DNA of 64,000 bases from Scytonematopsis contorta HA4267-MV1 (lineage in GTDB: Bacteria > Cyanobacteriota > Cyanobacteriia > Cyanobacteriales > Nostocaceae), in the NCBI GenBank assembly GCA_019359035.1, contig JAHHIC010000086.1, forward strand, positions 1-64,000, written 5' to 3'. A program made the position numbers and the translations under genes. Below, piece by piece: positions 42,753-52,145 of the stretch (position 1 is its first letter; every line of letters starts with the position of its first letter). The notes under the pieces were generated by a model, which did not search any database, was not told the origin of the DNA, and was given only the letters and a program-made list of their open reading frames with translations.

Positions 42753-43361
42753 ATGAATACACATTACAAACATTATTCAGAAGTCCAAGAATACAATTAC
42801 CAAGAGGCTAGACGTAAAAAACGGTCTTTCTCAGAAAAAGCCAGCATTACTGGATTAATGGCAGTTGGTACTGGCTTAATGATAGCCGACATATCTATTC
42901 ATAATATGGTCATGGCATCACTGGCATTTGGTACTGGTATTATTGCATTATTACCAAAAGAAGCAAATAGCTTACTCTCTAATTTTGAGAAATGGCAGCG
43001 TAAATATGGCATTAATATCTACACTATCCTCTTCTGTTTGGTTGGTACGGTATTTTTAGTTGATATGATGGCTGCTCCTGCAAACGCGCAATTCATGCAA
43101 AATGCAGAAGACTTTTTTACTGAATATTTTGAGGGTGTTGACGAACAAATTATTAGGTTTGTATTTGCGGTACTGCGAGGTTTATTCTTGATTTATTTAG
43201 GAATAAACTTAATTCAAGTAGTTCAAAAAGCAAGAAATGATGAAGATTGGCAAACAATTGCTCGTACACCAATTATTGTTGCTTTAACAGTTGTAATTGG
43301 CGATATTCTTGCTGGACTAATCGTCGGTGGTGGCGGCGGTGGCGGCGGTGGCGCAGGCTAA
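42753..43361 (+). CDS. virB2: VirB2-like major conjugative pilin precursor
   Basis: A 202-residue membrane protein with four hydrophobic segments. The last 90 residues, after an AAPANA|Q signal-peptidase-like site at 112/113, have pilin layout: short amphipathic start, helix IIRFVFAVLRGLFLIYLGINLI, charged loop KARNDEDWQTIAR, helix PIIVALTVVIGDILAGLIV, and a poly-Gly end. That matches VirB2/TrbC pilins in size and topology. The long N-terminal part (two extra segments) is unusual. It opens the secretion cluster and is followed by a hairpin that would keep pilin mRNA abundant. Identification is by topology and context. Confidence 0.7.
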   Translation: MNTHYKHYSEVQEYNYQEARRKKRSFSEKASITGLMAVGTGLMIADISIHNMVMASLAFGTGIIALLPKEANSLLSNFEKWQRKYGINIYTILFCLVGTVFLVDMMAAPANAQFMQNAEDFFTEYFEGVDEQIIRFVFAVLRGLFLIYLGINLIQVVQKARNDEDWQTIARTPIIVALTVVIGDILAGLIVGGGGGGGGGAG

Positions 43362-43366
43362 TTAAC

Positions 43367-43415
43367 AGCAGTTCGTAGTTTGCAATCAACTTTTATAGGC
43401 ACGCTGCGAACTGCT
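43367..43415 (+). terminator. Attenuator-like hairpin after pilin gene
   Basis: AGCAGTTCG (43367-43375) and CGAACTGCT (43407-43415) form a perfect 9-bp stem followed by TTTC, just after the pilin stop. Partial termination or mRNA protection here would yield excess pilin over downstream subunits. Confidence 0.6.
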
Positions 43416-43440
43416 TTTCACTCTTATCAAAACAACAAAC

Positions 43441-43776
43441 ATGCCCAGAGATAGAGAATTTCGTACTGTTAACAGAGTCTTGGGCGACCAACCTCGCCTC
43501 GGTCCGTTTCCAGCCGACCAAATTGTTCCTTGGAGCGCCATCGCACTTATATCTTATATGGTAGTCCGGGGGTTTATGCAAGCTTCTTGGCTAGCAACAG
43601 GAATCACAACAGCCTGGGGATGGGCTACCTGGTGGACGGTATCCTCAAACAAAACTTTTTTCGGTAAATTCGTCGGCACTCCTCGCATCACCAGAGGTTA
43701 CAAACCTTTTATTTCAATTGTAAATTCCCCAGAAAAATCAACCCGTAAATCAAAGCGCAAAAAACGCACAAAATAA
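43441..43776 (+). CDS. virB3: VirB3-like membrane protein
   Basis: A 111-residue protein: polar N-terminus (MPRDREFRTVNRVLG), two close hydrophobic segments (VPWSAIALISYMVVRGFM; ASWLATGITTAWGWATWW), then a strongly basic tail (KSTRKSKRKKRTK). Size, topology and position between pilin and the VirB4-like ATPase fit VirB3/TrbD, the small inner-membrane partner of VirB4. It ends 5 nt before the next gene. Sequence similarity itself is weak, so the call rests on context. Confidence 0.65.
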   Translation: MPRDREFRTVNRVLGDQPRLGPFPADQIVPWSAIALISYMVVRGFMQASWLATGITTAWGWATWWTVSSNKTFFGKFVGTPRITRGYKPFISIVNSPEKSTRKSKRKKRTK

Positions 43777-43781
43777 CCGCT

Positions 43782-46640
43782 ATGACTTCGACATCCTCAA
43801 AACCTAAAGATAATCTTGGTAAAGCATCCCTAGAGTCAGAACAACTAGGAGTGGTAAAAAACCTAACACCCTTTGAGGATATTACCCATTTAGCAGCTAT
43901 TGCAAATATATCACTAGGTGGCAGAAAAGATATTGGAGCGCTTATCCTGCAAAAGAAAGAAGATATTCAAATCAAATTTTGCTTTGAAGTGCAAGGTATT
44001 CACCCCTCATTACCAGAGGAACAAATTTTACCCATATTTGAAAATATTGAAGGAGGACTCAAAGAACTAGCAGAACGGGAAACGCTCACAATTCACCTTG
44101 GTTCATTTACTGACGACAAATGGAGACAAGACGAATTAAAAAAGGTAGAAGAAAAGTGCGACCTGGAACAGTTAACTTTATTAATTAGGTCAGAAAGGCT
44201 GCGCGCTCGCGAGCTTACCAAGTCAGGAACTCGTAAAAATAAGTTTCTTCGTTTTTGGTGTACTTACACTGTACTTGCTTCAGAAGACAGCCGTTCTAAT
44301 GACCCTATCGAAAAAGCTATTAAACAAGTACAAACGACCTGGTTAAATTTTAGCGGTCAAATTCATGGTAAAAGACAAGAGCGAATTGAAACTATTTTGC
44401 GGGATAGCTTTACGTCTGGTTTTCAACGGTGGGAACAACTTTTTAGCAATTCGATGGGTCTTTCAGTAAAAACAGTTTCTAGTAAAGAAATTTGGTCTAT
44501 TTTGTGGAACCAATTTAACAAAAGCGAACCACCACAAATCACCAATCCTTTAATATTAGATGACACAAAATTAAAAGAAGAACAAACCAGCGATTTTCAT
44601 ATTCGTCATCTTATCCTAGAAAATGAAAAATCTGTTCCATTCCTTGACCGCAGTTGGGTAAAACATCAAGACAAGTATATTGCTGTTCTTCAGTTTAGCG
44701 AAAAACCACAAGGTTGGATTGATGAATATGACCAATTAAGATATTTATGGGAGATAATTTCTAAAGAAAAAATATCTGACACGGAAATTTTCTGCCAACT
44801 GACAAAAGCAAACCAAGGTCTTGCTAAAACAGCACTTCAGCGTATCACCAAACAGTCGATTACCTCAAGCGCAATGTCTGCTGATAAAGGTTCAATCGAT
44901 GTAAAAGCTAACATGAATATCGAGGAAGCAGTCAAAGCTCAAGAGACTTTACTAAAAGGTGCTATCCCCATACATACGGCTGTTGTATTTTGTGTTTATC
45001 GTGACAATCGTCAAAAGCTTTCAGAAGCCTGTCAATATCTCTCTAGTTGCTTCTTACGACCTGCTGTAGTCGATAGAGAAATGGAATATGCATGGAAAAC
45101 ATGGATGCAAACTTTACCTATAGTCTGGGAAAATTTACTCACAAAACCATTAAACCGTCGTCTACCTTATTTCTCATCTGAAGTCCCTGGACTCATGCCT
45201 TTAGTCAGAACTGCTACTGGTGATAAATCTGGGTTTGAGTTAATAGCAGAAGAAGGAGGGACACCAGTACACCTTGATTTATATAACCAACATAAAAATT
45301 TGGCAGTTTTTGGTACTACTCGTGCTGGTAAATCAGTCTTGGTTGCTGGATTACTAACACCAGCTTTAGCTCAAGGTATTCCCGTTATTGCGCTGGACTA
45401 CCCAAAACCAGACGGGACAAGTACTTTTACGGATTATACCAAATTTATGGGAGAAGAAGGAGCATATTTTGATATTAGTAAGGAGTCAAATAATTTATTT
45501 GAATTACCCGATTTGAGGGGATATGAGCCAGAAATAATTAAAGAAAGAATGACTGATTTTAAGGAGTTCTTGAAAACCACATTAATGACGATGGTATTGG
45601 GAACAAACCCCGTAGGTGTCAGTCCCACCATTATATCAAACATCGAGAGTATAATTACTATTGCTATTGAAACTTTTTTTAATGATGATGATATCAAGCT
45701 AAGATATAAGCTGGCTTTAGAAAATGGAGTAGGTACAAACGAGTGGAATGATATTCCTACTCTCAAAGATTTTTATAACATGTGTTCACCTGGGTTTATT
45801 AAATTAGACTCAATTACTAACAACAGTAAAGAGATTCTGGATGCATTAGACCAAATTAGATTACGATTAAAATTTTGGTTAAATTCACGAGTTGGTCAAT
45901 CGATTGCTAACCCATCTAGTTTTAGGACTGATGCAAGATTACTTGTATTTGCGCTGCGTTCGCTAGGAAGTGAAGCTGATGCAGCAGTTTTAGCACTTAG
46001 CGCTTATTCTGCTGCATTACGTAGAGCTTTATCGAGTAGCGCATCAATTTTCTTTTTAGATGAAGCACCGATTTTGTTTAGTTTTGAGAGCATAGCTGAG
46101 TTAATTGGTAGACTTTGCGCTAACGGTGCAAAAGCTGGTATACGTGTAATTTTATCAGCACAAGAGCCTGAATCAATTTTTCAATCAAAATCAGCACCTA
46201 AGATATTCGCGAACTTAACTACTCGACTGATAGGAAGAATTCAAACATCAGCAGTAGACCCATTTGTAAACAGGTTTAAGTATCCTTATGAAATCATTTC
46301 TCGCAATAGCACAGAAGCTTTTTTCCCAAAACGCGAAAGTATTTATTCGCAGTGGCTCCTCGACGATAATGGGAAACTCACTTTCTGTAGGTATTACCCT
46401 GCTTATTGTCTACTTGCAGCAGTAGCTAATAATCCTAACGAACAAGAATTGCGAACATTATACCTCAACAAATATAAACATAATCTAATGTTAGGTATGG
46501 TCAAATTCTCTGAAGCATATGTAGAAATGATTCGCGGAGATAATATGTCACAAGAAACTAGAGAGTTATTAGAGAGTCAGAAAAATATTAATAGCGATAT
46601 CACAAATAATCTAGAAGAAATTTCCAGTGATTCAGTATAA
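43782..46640 (+). CDS. virB4: VirB4/TraC-like conjugation ATPase
   Basis: A 952-residue ATPase. The N-terminal half (residues 1-490) is the VirB4/TraC assembly domain. Walker A lies in LAVFGTTRAGKSVLVAGL (about residue 510), Walker B in SIFFLDEAPILF (about 757), followed by a Gln/Glu-containing sensor (LSAQEPES). VirB4 energises pilus assembly and substrate export from the cytoplasmic side of the inner membrane. It lies 5 nt after the VirB3-like gene. No VirB11 ATPase is present in the window, so this and VirD4 are the only visible energy sources. Confidence 0.9.
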   Translation: MTSTSSKPKDNLGKASLESEQLGVVKNLTPFEDITHLAAIANISLGGRKDIGALILQKKEDIQIKFCFEVQGIHPSLPEEQILPIFENIEGGLKELAERETLTIHLGSFTDDKWRQDELKKVEEKCDLEQLTLLIRSERLRARELTKSGTRKNKFLRFWCTYTVLASEDSRSNDPIEKAIKQVQTTWLNFSGQIHGKRQERIETILRDSFTSGFQRWEQLFSNSMGLSVKTVSSKEIWSILWNQFNKSEPPQITNPLILDDTKLKEEQTSDFHIRHLILENEKSVPFLDRSWVKHQDKYIAVLQFSEKPQGWIDEYDQLRYLWEIISKEKISDTEIFCQLTKANQGLAKTALQRITKQSITSSAMSADKGSIDVKANMNIEEAVKAQETLLKGAIPIHTAVVFCVYRDNRQKLSEACQYLSSCFLRPAVVDREMEYAWKTWMQTLPIVWENLLTKPLNRRLPYFSSEVPGLMPLVRTATGDKSGFELIAEEGGTPVHLDLYNQHKNLAVFGTTRAGKSVLVAGLLTPALAQGIPVIALDYPKPDGTSTFTDYTKFMGEEGAYFDISKESNNLFELPDLRGYEPEIIKERMTDFKEFLKTTLMTMVLGTNPVGVSPTIISNIESIITIAIETFFNDDDIKLRYKLALENGVGTNEWNDIPTLKDFYNMCSPGFIKLDSITNNSKEILDALDQIRLRLKFWLNSRVGQSIANPSSFRTDARLLVFALRSLGSEADAAVLALSAYSAALRRALSSSASIFFLDEAPILFSFESIAELIGRLCANGAKAGIRVILSAQEPESIFQSKSAPKIFANLTTRLIGRIQTSAVDPFVNRFKYPYEIISRNSTEAFFPKRESIYSQWLLDDNGKLTFCRYYPAYCLLAAVANNPNEQELRTLYLNKYKHNLMLGMVKFSEAYVEMIRGDNMSQETRELLESQKNINSDITNNLEEISSDSV

Positions 46641-46674
46641 ATAATTTCTAAAGAAGCGGCTTAAATTAAAAGCC

Positions 46675-47469
46675 ATGTTCACATACCCAAATGTAATTAT
46701 GAATCAATCAAAACCGAAAACAAACAATTCCAAAAAGTTTAACCTCGAAAAGGGCTTAATGATAGGAACAACAGTAGGACTAGTCACTTTAGTGGGTGTT
46801 ACTCCCAGTTACGCTTTTTCAATTGAAGATTTTTTTCAGGATGTAGTGGAAGGTGCCAAAGCTTCTTTTGAGAACGCAAAAGCTGAATTATCAGCTTCAA
46901 TTGAAGGTAAATTTGGTGGTGTTAAAGTAGAAGCTGAAACTGCCATAAAAACTGGGGATATGAAAGCAACCGACCCTGTTAAATCTTCTGATGCTCTAAA
47001 AGAACAACTCAAAGGGAAGGGTACAAATTCAGAAACTAACACCGTTGAAGGTGCTGTTTCCATATCAAAAGAATTAGAACGGGAAAATGCTCGTGCAACA
47101 GTTGCTGCTGTCTTAGGAGAAAAAGGTCAAAAACAAACCAAAAAAGAAATTGAGGCTACTGAACAAACAGTCAGTCAAACTAAAGAGCTAGCAGATTCAG
47201 CCCAAACTGCGGAATCTTCCCAAGATGTTCTCAAAATTATTGCAGCTCAAAATGCTCAAATTGCTTCCATGCTAGGACAATCCCGCACTGATAAACTACA
47301 AGCACGACACGACACCCAACAAACTAATTTGATGTTATCCCAAATGGCAGAACAAGGAGCATCAGAACGCAAACGCCAAAACCTAGCCATAGATGGAATA
47401 AATGCTCAGTTTATAGAACTTGCAGGTTACACTTCTTTAAAAACAACTGCTGGTGAATCTAAACCTTAA
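46675..47469 (+). CDS. VirB5-like secreted coiled-coil protein
   Basis: A 264-residue exported protein (256 if it starts at the second ATG, 46699). Signal peptide core GLMIGTTVGLVTLVGV with cleavage near PSYA|F. The mature part is helical and Ala/Glu/Gln-rich (AKASFENAKAELSASIEGK, SKELERENARATVAAVLGE), ending with helix NLAIDGINAQFIELAGY. Position between VirB4 and VirB6 and the helical periplasmic nature fit VirB5/TrbJ, a minor pilus-tip protein. Assigned by context; sequence is divergent. Confidence 0.6.
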   Translation: MFTYPNVIMNQSKPKTNNSKKFNLEKGLMIGTTVGLVTLVGVTPSYAFSIEDFFQDVVEGAKASFENAKAELSASIEGKFGGVKVEAETAIKTGDMKATDPVKSSDALKEQLKGKGTNSETNTVEGAVSISKELERENARATVAAVLGEKGQKQTKKEIEATEQTVSQTKELADSAQTAESSQDVLKIIAAQNAQIASMLGQSRTDKLQARHDTQQTNLMLSQMAEQGASERKRQNLAIDGINAQFIELAGYTSLKTTAGESKP

Positions 47470-47487
47470 CCTTCCTCCACAAAAAAG

Positions 47488-47516
47488 CTGCTTCTGTCAA
47501 ATTTGACAAAAGCAGA
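47488..47516 (+). repeat. Hairpin with 19-bp sequence repeated at 60559
   Basis: CTGCTT and AAGCAG enclose the palindrome GTCAAATTTGAC. The 19-mer from 47496 (GTCAAATTTGACAAAAGCA) recurs exactly at 60559-60577 inside another hairpin. It lies in the gap between the VirB5-like and VirB6-like genes and could be an operator or terminator shared by two units of the plasmid. Confidence 0.7.
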
Positions 47517-47570
47517 AAAACAAGAAAACAGTAACAATGGTCATCTTTATGATGGCCGTTCCTTAAACAT

Positions 47571-48773
47571 ATGCTAGAAGTATTTGCAACTGACCCGTTC
47601 TTTGGAAGAGATATTTTAGATAACGCAGCAGCAGGAGCGCAGTTAACAGCCGAAGGTTTTAATGAGCTATGGAATGAGACACTTCAAGGTAACTTGTACA
47701 CAGCTTTATGTAAGGTTGGGCAACTCTTTGCAGTAGCCACTTTGGTATTTTATATGGTGGAGCTTGCTAAAAACTTCATGAACCAAGAAGACATGAAAGC
47801 TCTTTCCAGTTGGATATGGCCTATTATAGTCGTCTCTATGCTTGCAAATGGTGGGAGCTTGCTTCGTGATGGCACATTAGCAATTCGAGAGATTATCAAC
47901 AAAACTAATAACGATATAATTAAGGTTGCTGCTGCGGGAGTAGATATGGAAGTAGCATTTAACCGAGCAGTCGGGAATATTGCACTCCAGCAACAAGTCG
48001 GTGCAGCGATGGAACGGTGTAAATCGATACCAGGAAATTCACAAGATTCAATAGACTGTTTGAATCAAGCACAAATAGAATTACGTCAGTCAGCACCCGA
48101 TTTATTTAAAGGTTCGGAACCAGAACCATCAAGCGGATTTTGGAACCCCCTCGAAGCTTTATCTGATGCCAAAGATGCATTAGAAAATATGTCTCCCGGT
48201 CAAATTGGAGAGAAAATTGGTAGCAGTATCACTAGTGCGATTGGGTCAATGATGACTGGTTTTGTTGCAGCTTTAATGCTCGCATTAAATAATGCATACC
48301 AGTGGGGCATTGAATTCACAATGCTTGTAACAGCATTGCTCGGTCCCTTAGCAATTGGTGGGTCTTTACTTCCCTTTGGTGCTAAACCGATTTTCGCTTG
48401 GTTAACTGGCTATTTTTCTGTAGGAATGGCTAAACTTTGCTTCAACATGATAACAGGTTTGTGTGCCCAACTTATAGCTAATTCTGAACAAAACCAACCG
48501 ATGATTTTCCTACTTTTTGTTGGGTTAATATCCCCCATTTTAGCATCTGCACTTGCTGCGGGTGGGGGACTTGCAGTATGGACGGGATTAGGGAAAGCAG
48601 CAGTTGCTACTACACAATTTGCTGGTAGTACAATCACTGCTACTGCCAATTCATGGATTAGTTCCACAAAAGAAAAAGCTGCACAAGCGCAACAAGCTGC
48701 ACGACAATCACAACAAGCTGTACAACAAGCGCAAATACTAACCGAATTAAAGAAAATGAATAGAAGAAAATAA
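47571..48773 (+). CDS. virB6: VirB6/TrbL-like polytopic membrane protein
   Basis: A 400-residue protein with about six membrane segments: LFAVATLVFYMVELA, WIWPIIVVSMLANGG, MMTGFVAALMLALNNAYQW, FTMLVTALLGPLAIGGSLL, GMAKLCFNMITGLCAQLIA and IFLLFVGLISPILASALAAGGGL. The Trp-containing central part and helical Gln-rich tail (AAQAQQAARQSQQAVQQAQ) fit TrbL/VirB6, which forms the inner-membrane channel. It is followed after 3 nt by the VirB8-like gene. Good context support. Confidence 0.78.
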   Translation: MLEVFATDPFFGRDILDNAAAGAQLTAEGFNELWNETLQGNLYTALCKVGQLFAVATLVFYMVELAKNFMNQEDMKALSSWIWPIIVVSMLANGGSLLRDGTLAIREIINKTNNDIIKVAAAGVDMEVAFNRAVGNIALQQQVGAAMERCKSIPGNSQDSIDCLNQAQIELRQSAPDLFKGSEPEPSSGFWNPLEALSDAKDALENMSPGQIGEKIGSSITSAIGSMMTGFVAALMLALNNAYQWGIEFTMLVTALLGPLAIGGSLLPFGAKPIFAWLTGYFSVGMAKLCFNMITGLCAQLIANSEQNQPMIFLLFVGLISPILASALAAGGGLAVWTGLGKAAVATTQFAGSTITATANSWISSTKEKAAQAQQAARQSQQAVQQAQILTELKKMNRRK

Positions 48774-48776
48774 ATT

Positions 48777-49562
48777 ATGTTTAATTCACGTTTTAAATCA
48801 CAACCGCTTCGGCTACTTAGTTACGGCCAATCAACATCAACTCCTGTTGCAATTGCTAGCATTGTAGCAGCATCCGGAACAATTATCAGTACGCTTTTGT
48901 TACTAATAAATTTGGGACTCACATCAAGAATCAGTTCTCATACACAAGGGATGACAGTCATTCAAAATGCTGATGGCTCTATATCTGATGGACAATTTGC
49001 TGCTCCCAATGTTCGCGATGATGAAACTATCAAAGCTTTCATTTCTAGCGCACTAATTGATATGTTTAGCTGGCAAGCAATCATCAAAACAAATGAAAAA
49101 GGGGAAAATACACCTGTTCCAGATAAAGGTATTGAAATTAAAACTGAAAGTGGTGGTGCTAGAAAAATACCTACCAAAAGTTGGGAAGCTGCATTTGCCC
49201 TTACAGAAGACAAAAACTTTAGAGCCGAGTTTCTTCAAAAGTTAGCTTCTATGGTTCCCAATGGTGTATTTAGTAATGAAGTTCAAGTTTCACTTATAAC
49301 ACGTCACATCTCACAACCCAGAAAAATAGAAGATGGTAAATGGGAAGTTAATTATATTGGTACACTCGTCAGTTTTAATTCAAGGGAAAATCAAGGTCGC
49401 GGAATACCTTTCAATAAAACTATTACGGTTGCTGCAATCGATACCCCTAAGTTACCAAAAAAACCTAGTGAATTAGACAAGAAAATATTTAATGCAAGAC
49501 AAGCAAGATTGGAAATTACGGAAATTATCGATTTAGACCTTGGGAAGAAAACTAGAAATTAA
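48777..49562 (+). CDS. virB8: VirB8/TrbF-like protein
   Basis: A 261-residue bitopic protein: short cytoplasmic start, one membrane segment (VAIASIVAASGTIISTLLLLINLGL, residues 24-48), then a periplasmic domain. Its pattern (DDETIKAFISSALIDMF, WEAAFALTEDKNFRAEFL, WEVNYIGTLVSFN) matches the NTF2-like VirB8 fold, with a late strand ITEIIDLDLG. VirB8 nucleates the inner-membrane complex between VirB6 and VirB10. The genes are spaced 3 and 21 nt from their neighbours. Confidence 0.75.
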   Translation: MFNSRFKSQPLRLLSYGQSTSTPVAIASIVAASGTIISTLLLLINLGLTSRISSHTQGMTVIQNADGSISDGQFAAPNVRDDETIKAFISSALIDMFSWQAIIKTNEKGENTPVPDKGIEIKTESGGARKIPTKSWEAAFALTEDKNFRAEFLQKLASMVPNGVFSNEVQVSLITRHISQPRKIEDGKWEVNYIGTLVSFNSRENQGRGIPFNKTITVAAIDTPKLPKKPSELDKKIFNARQARLEITEIIDLDLGKKTRN

Positions 49563-49583
49563 TCCACCCAAAATTAAAGTAAT

Positions 49584-51341
49584 ATGCTTCAATTTGATGA
49601 GCAGGATAACCTCGACACAAATTCACCTTCTGTTAACAGCTTATTGCCAATAGATGAAGAAAATGAGTTAGAGTATGAGGATAATGAGGATTTAGAAGAA
49701 AAAAGTTTAGAAGAGGAAGATGAAGACCCTGCTAAAACCCGAACTAAGCATGATTTTGTAACTTCTCCCTGGTCGCGGTTAGGAATAATTGGGGGAGCAT
49801 TTGGAATAGGCTTTTTGGTAATGTTCCTTGCTCTCAACACTATGATGAGTGGAGGTGGAAACAAAAAAGCTGAGGAACAAAAAGTTGACAAGTCCCAAGC
49901 TTCTAGTGCAAATTCTGAAAATAAAGATGGGGAAATATTATCTAAATTAGCACTGCAAAAACAACAACAAGAACTTGAAGCTCTTAATGGTAAAAAGCGA
50001 GAACCGGAAGTAAAAGAAGAGGAAGAAGAAAAGCCAGAGAAAAACTCTAAAACTGAAGAGAAAGCTAAAAAAGAACCTGAGAAAGCTGATAACAAACCTC
50101 CTAAAAAGCGTACTCCTAGGGAACCACAACCTGCTCGAAGAACACAATACGCACAACGCGAACCCCAAACTCGACCAGCACCTAGAAGGGTAGCGCAAAG
50201 AAGTAACCCAGAACCAGCACCAACACCTAGGAGAGTAGCGCAAACACCACCTCCAGCACCAAGACAAATGCGTCAAGCAAGTACTGCAAATACTTCTACC
50301 CCCCGTCCATCACAAACAGCGCAAGTAAAAGCCACCGACCCAATAGCTGAACTCGAACGTTTGCGGATGTTGGGGAACCTCGGTAGAATTGAGTATGCAG
50401 CTTTAAATTCTCCAACAGCAACTCCTTCGAGAGCAACTTCCAGAGCAGGAGAGGTAGAAACAAGCGCACTTCCAGTTAGCGAAGAAGCCACATCCCCACA
50501 AGAAAATTCTAATTCTGGCAATCGTCGCAGAAGCAATCGACGTCCGGAACGCAATCAAACCCCCAGTAATAACAATAATATTGAACAACTGCGTCCCCGG
50601 TGGGAACCAACAGAAGTAGCAAGCACAGAAGGTCAAACAGAAAGTCAAACTCAAGCTCAACAAGTTAACTTTTCAGAAGAAGAAGCTATCCTGCAAGAAA
50701 AAACTCCACAGTACTTAGTTGTCGGGGAATATACACAAGCTACTCTCGACACTCCATTAATCTTCGCACAAGGAAATCAAGAACAAGCAAACAACTTAAG
50801 GTTTATAGCTAGACTATCAGAGCCACTATACAGCAACACCAACGAAGTGGCAATTGAAGGTGGTACAGAAGTTGTAATCAGTGTAATGTCCGTTGATAAT
50901 TCATCTCATATGAGAGCCGAAGTTACCGCAATCCTCAAAGACGGAACTGAGTATCCAATATCACCGGGAAGTATATCTGTTTTAGGGAAAGAAGGAAACC
51001 CGCTTATAGCAAGTCCCCATAACGATAAAGGGGATGCAATTGCAGGATACGACACAACTTTAGGTATTATTTCGGGTATCGCGAAAGTTGGGGAAATAAT
51101 GAATGAGCCAGAAGAAGAAATAACCGAAGATTTACCGCTTGGTGGTAGCAGAAGTCGCCGTCGTAACGGTAACCGCAACATGGGAGGAGCTTTTTTAGAA
51201 GGCTTTTTTGGGTCTGTCTCTGAAGTAATAGGAAAGCGTAACGAGCGCGCAACTGAAGAAATTTTAAGTAGACCAAATATCTGGTTTGTTCCTAAAAATA
51301 CCGAAATTACCATTCAAGTTAATAAGTCAATAAAGCTATGA
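49584..51341 (+). CDS. virB10: VirB10/TrbI-like core-complex protein
   Basis: A 585-residue protein spanning the envelope: acidic cytoplasmic N-terminus (EDNEDLEEKSLEEEDED), one membrane helix (about 66-88, LGIIGGAFGIGFLVMFLALN), a very long Glu/Lys- then Pro/Arg/Gln-rich linker (about 90-375), and a TrbI-type C-terminal domain (about 385-585: ATLDTPLIFAQG, FIARLSEPLYS, GTEVVISVMSVD, RPNIWFVPKNTEITIQVN). VirB10 links inner-membrane ATPases to the outer-membrane pore. The repetitive linker causes large antisense open frames that are shadows. It overlaps the next gene by four bases. Confidence 0.85.
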   Translation: MLQFDEQDNLDTNSPSVNSLLPIDEENELEYEDNEDLEEKSLEEEDEDPAKTRTKHDFVTSPWSRLGIIGGAFGIGFLVMFLALNTMMSGGGNKKAEEQKVDKSQASSANSENKDGEILSKLALQKQQQELEALNGKKREPEVKEEEEEKPEKNSKTEEKAKKEPEKADNKPPKKRTPREPQPARRTQYAQREPQTRPAPRRVAQRSNPEPAPTPRRVAQTPPPAPRQMRQASTANTSTPRPSQTAQVKATDPIAELERLRMLGNLGRIEYAALNSPTATPSRATSRAGEVETSALPVSEEATSPQENSNSGNRRRSNRRPERNQTPSNNNNIEQLRPRWEPTEVASTEGQTESQTQAQQVNFSEEEAILQEKTPQYLVVGEYTQATLDTPLIFAQGNQEQANNLRFIARLSEPLYSNTNEVAIEGGTEVVISVMSVDNSSHMRAEVTAILKDGTEYPISPGSISVLGKEGNPLIASPHNDKGDAIAGYDTTLGIISGIAKVGEIMNEPEEEITEDLPLGGSRSRRRNGNRNMGGAFLEGFFGSVSEVIGKRNERATEEILSRPNIWFVPKNTEITIQVNKSIKL

Positions 51342-52129
51342 AACTGAGATATTTAGCTGGATTTGGTTTAATTAGTTTTTGCACCATTACACAACCCGTT
51401 AGTGCAGGTATTATTCGTCGTGTTCCTGCATCACAATTAAATGGGGAAAATGCACAACTAAAAACAGTAAAAGTATGGAATGGTCACGGTGTATCTATCT
51501 CATTTTACCGTACTGGGGAAACCATCAAAAAAATCTGGTTGGACGACCCATCTAGATTCGTTTTAGATGTTGACGGTTGTCTAGAAGGTTTAGGAAAATG
51601 TGAAAAGGGAAAATCAGGTGCAGGTCTAATTCATCTGCGAAAAATCAACAGAGTCAATATCCCTGGATTGCCATCTGCTACAAATGGGGCACATCTGACT
51701 GTAATTACAGAATCTGGGTCTAATAGAAAATCTTACCACTTCAGAATTGTACCAGGTAAAGGTCAACCTGAATATAGCCAAATTGAAATTATTGGTGATG
51801 CATCAAGACGGGATAAAAAACCAAAAGGTGATTATACTGCACAGTCTGACAGTAAATATATCCGCAAGGGAATGCAAATTGCACTCCGAAATAAATGGGC
51901 TAATTCTAACAGCGAACTATGGGGAAAACTTAACCAAATAGTTGAATTACGCGCTCAGGGAGAAGAATTAACAGCAGCTGCTAATAAAGCTGGAGTTTCA
52001 ATGCAAGTAGTTGAAAAATTGATGGAATTGGGTGGAAAACGACTGCTCGAATTTACTCCCAGACGGAACAGACCATCTAACCCACCACCTATCACAGCAG
52101 ACGAAAGAAATATTGTTCACAGCAAATAA
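51338..52129 (+). CDS. VirB9-like exported protein lacking the usual C-terminal domain
   Basis: A 263-residue protein with signal peptide (ends PVSAG). The N-terminal beta domain (VKVWNGHGVSISFYRTGETIKKIWLDDPSRFVLDVD, AHLTVITESGSNRKSYHFRIV) follows the VirB9/TrbG N-terminal pattern. The C-terminal 100 residues are helical (IALRNKWANSNSELWGKLNQIVELRAQGEEL...VVEKLMELGG) instead of the beta domain that normally binds VirB7 and VirB10. It starts within the VirB10 stop (ATGA), so expression is coupled. No VirB7 lipoprotein was seen. The order VirB10 then VirB9 is reversed from the common order. Confidence 0.65.
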   Translation: MKLRYLAGFGLISFCTITQPVSAGIIRRVPASQLNGENAQLKTVKVWNGHGVSISFYRTGETIKKIWLDDPSRFVLDVDGCLEGLGKCEKGKSGAGLIHLRKINRVNIPGLPSATNGAHLTVITESGSNRKSYHFRIVPGKGQPEYSQIEIIGDASRRDKKPKGDYTAQSDSKYIRKGMQIALRNKWANSNSELWGKLNQIVELRAQGEELTAAANKAGVSMQVVEKLMELGGKRLLEFTPRRNRPSNPPPITADERNIVHSK

Positions 52130-52145
52130 CAAGAGGTATTGAACC

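Noticed and set aside
49589-50554. Several long minus frames opposite the VirB10-like linker
   Set aside because: Ser/Phe/Leu-rich shadows created by the low-complexity Glu/Lys and Pro/Arg linker of the real gene.
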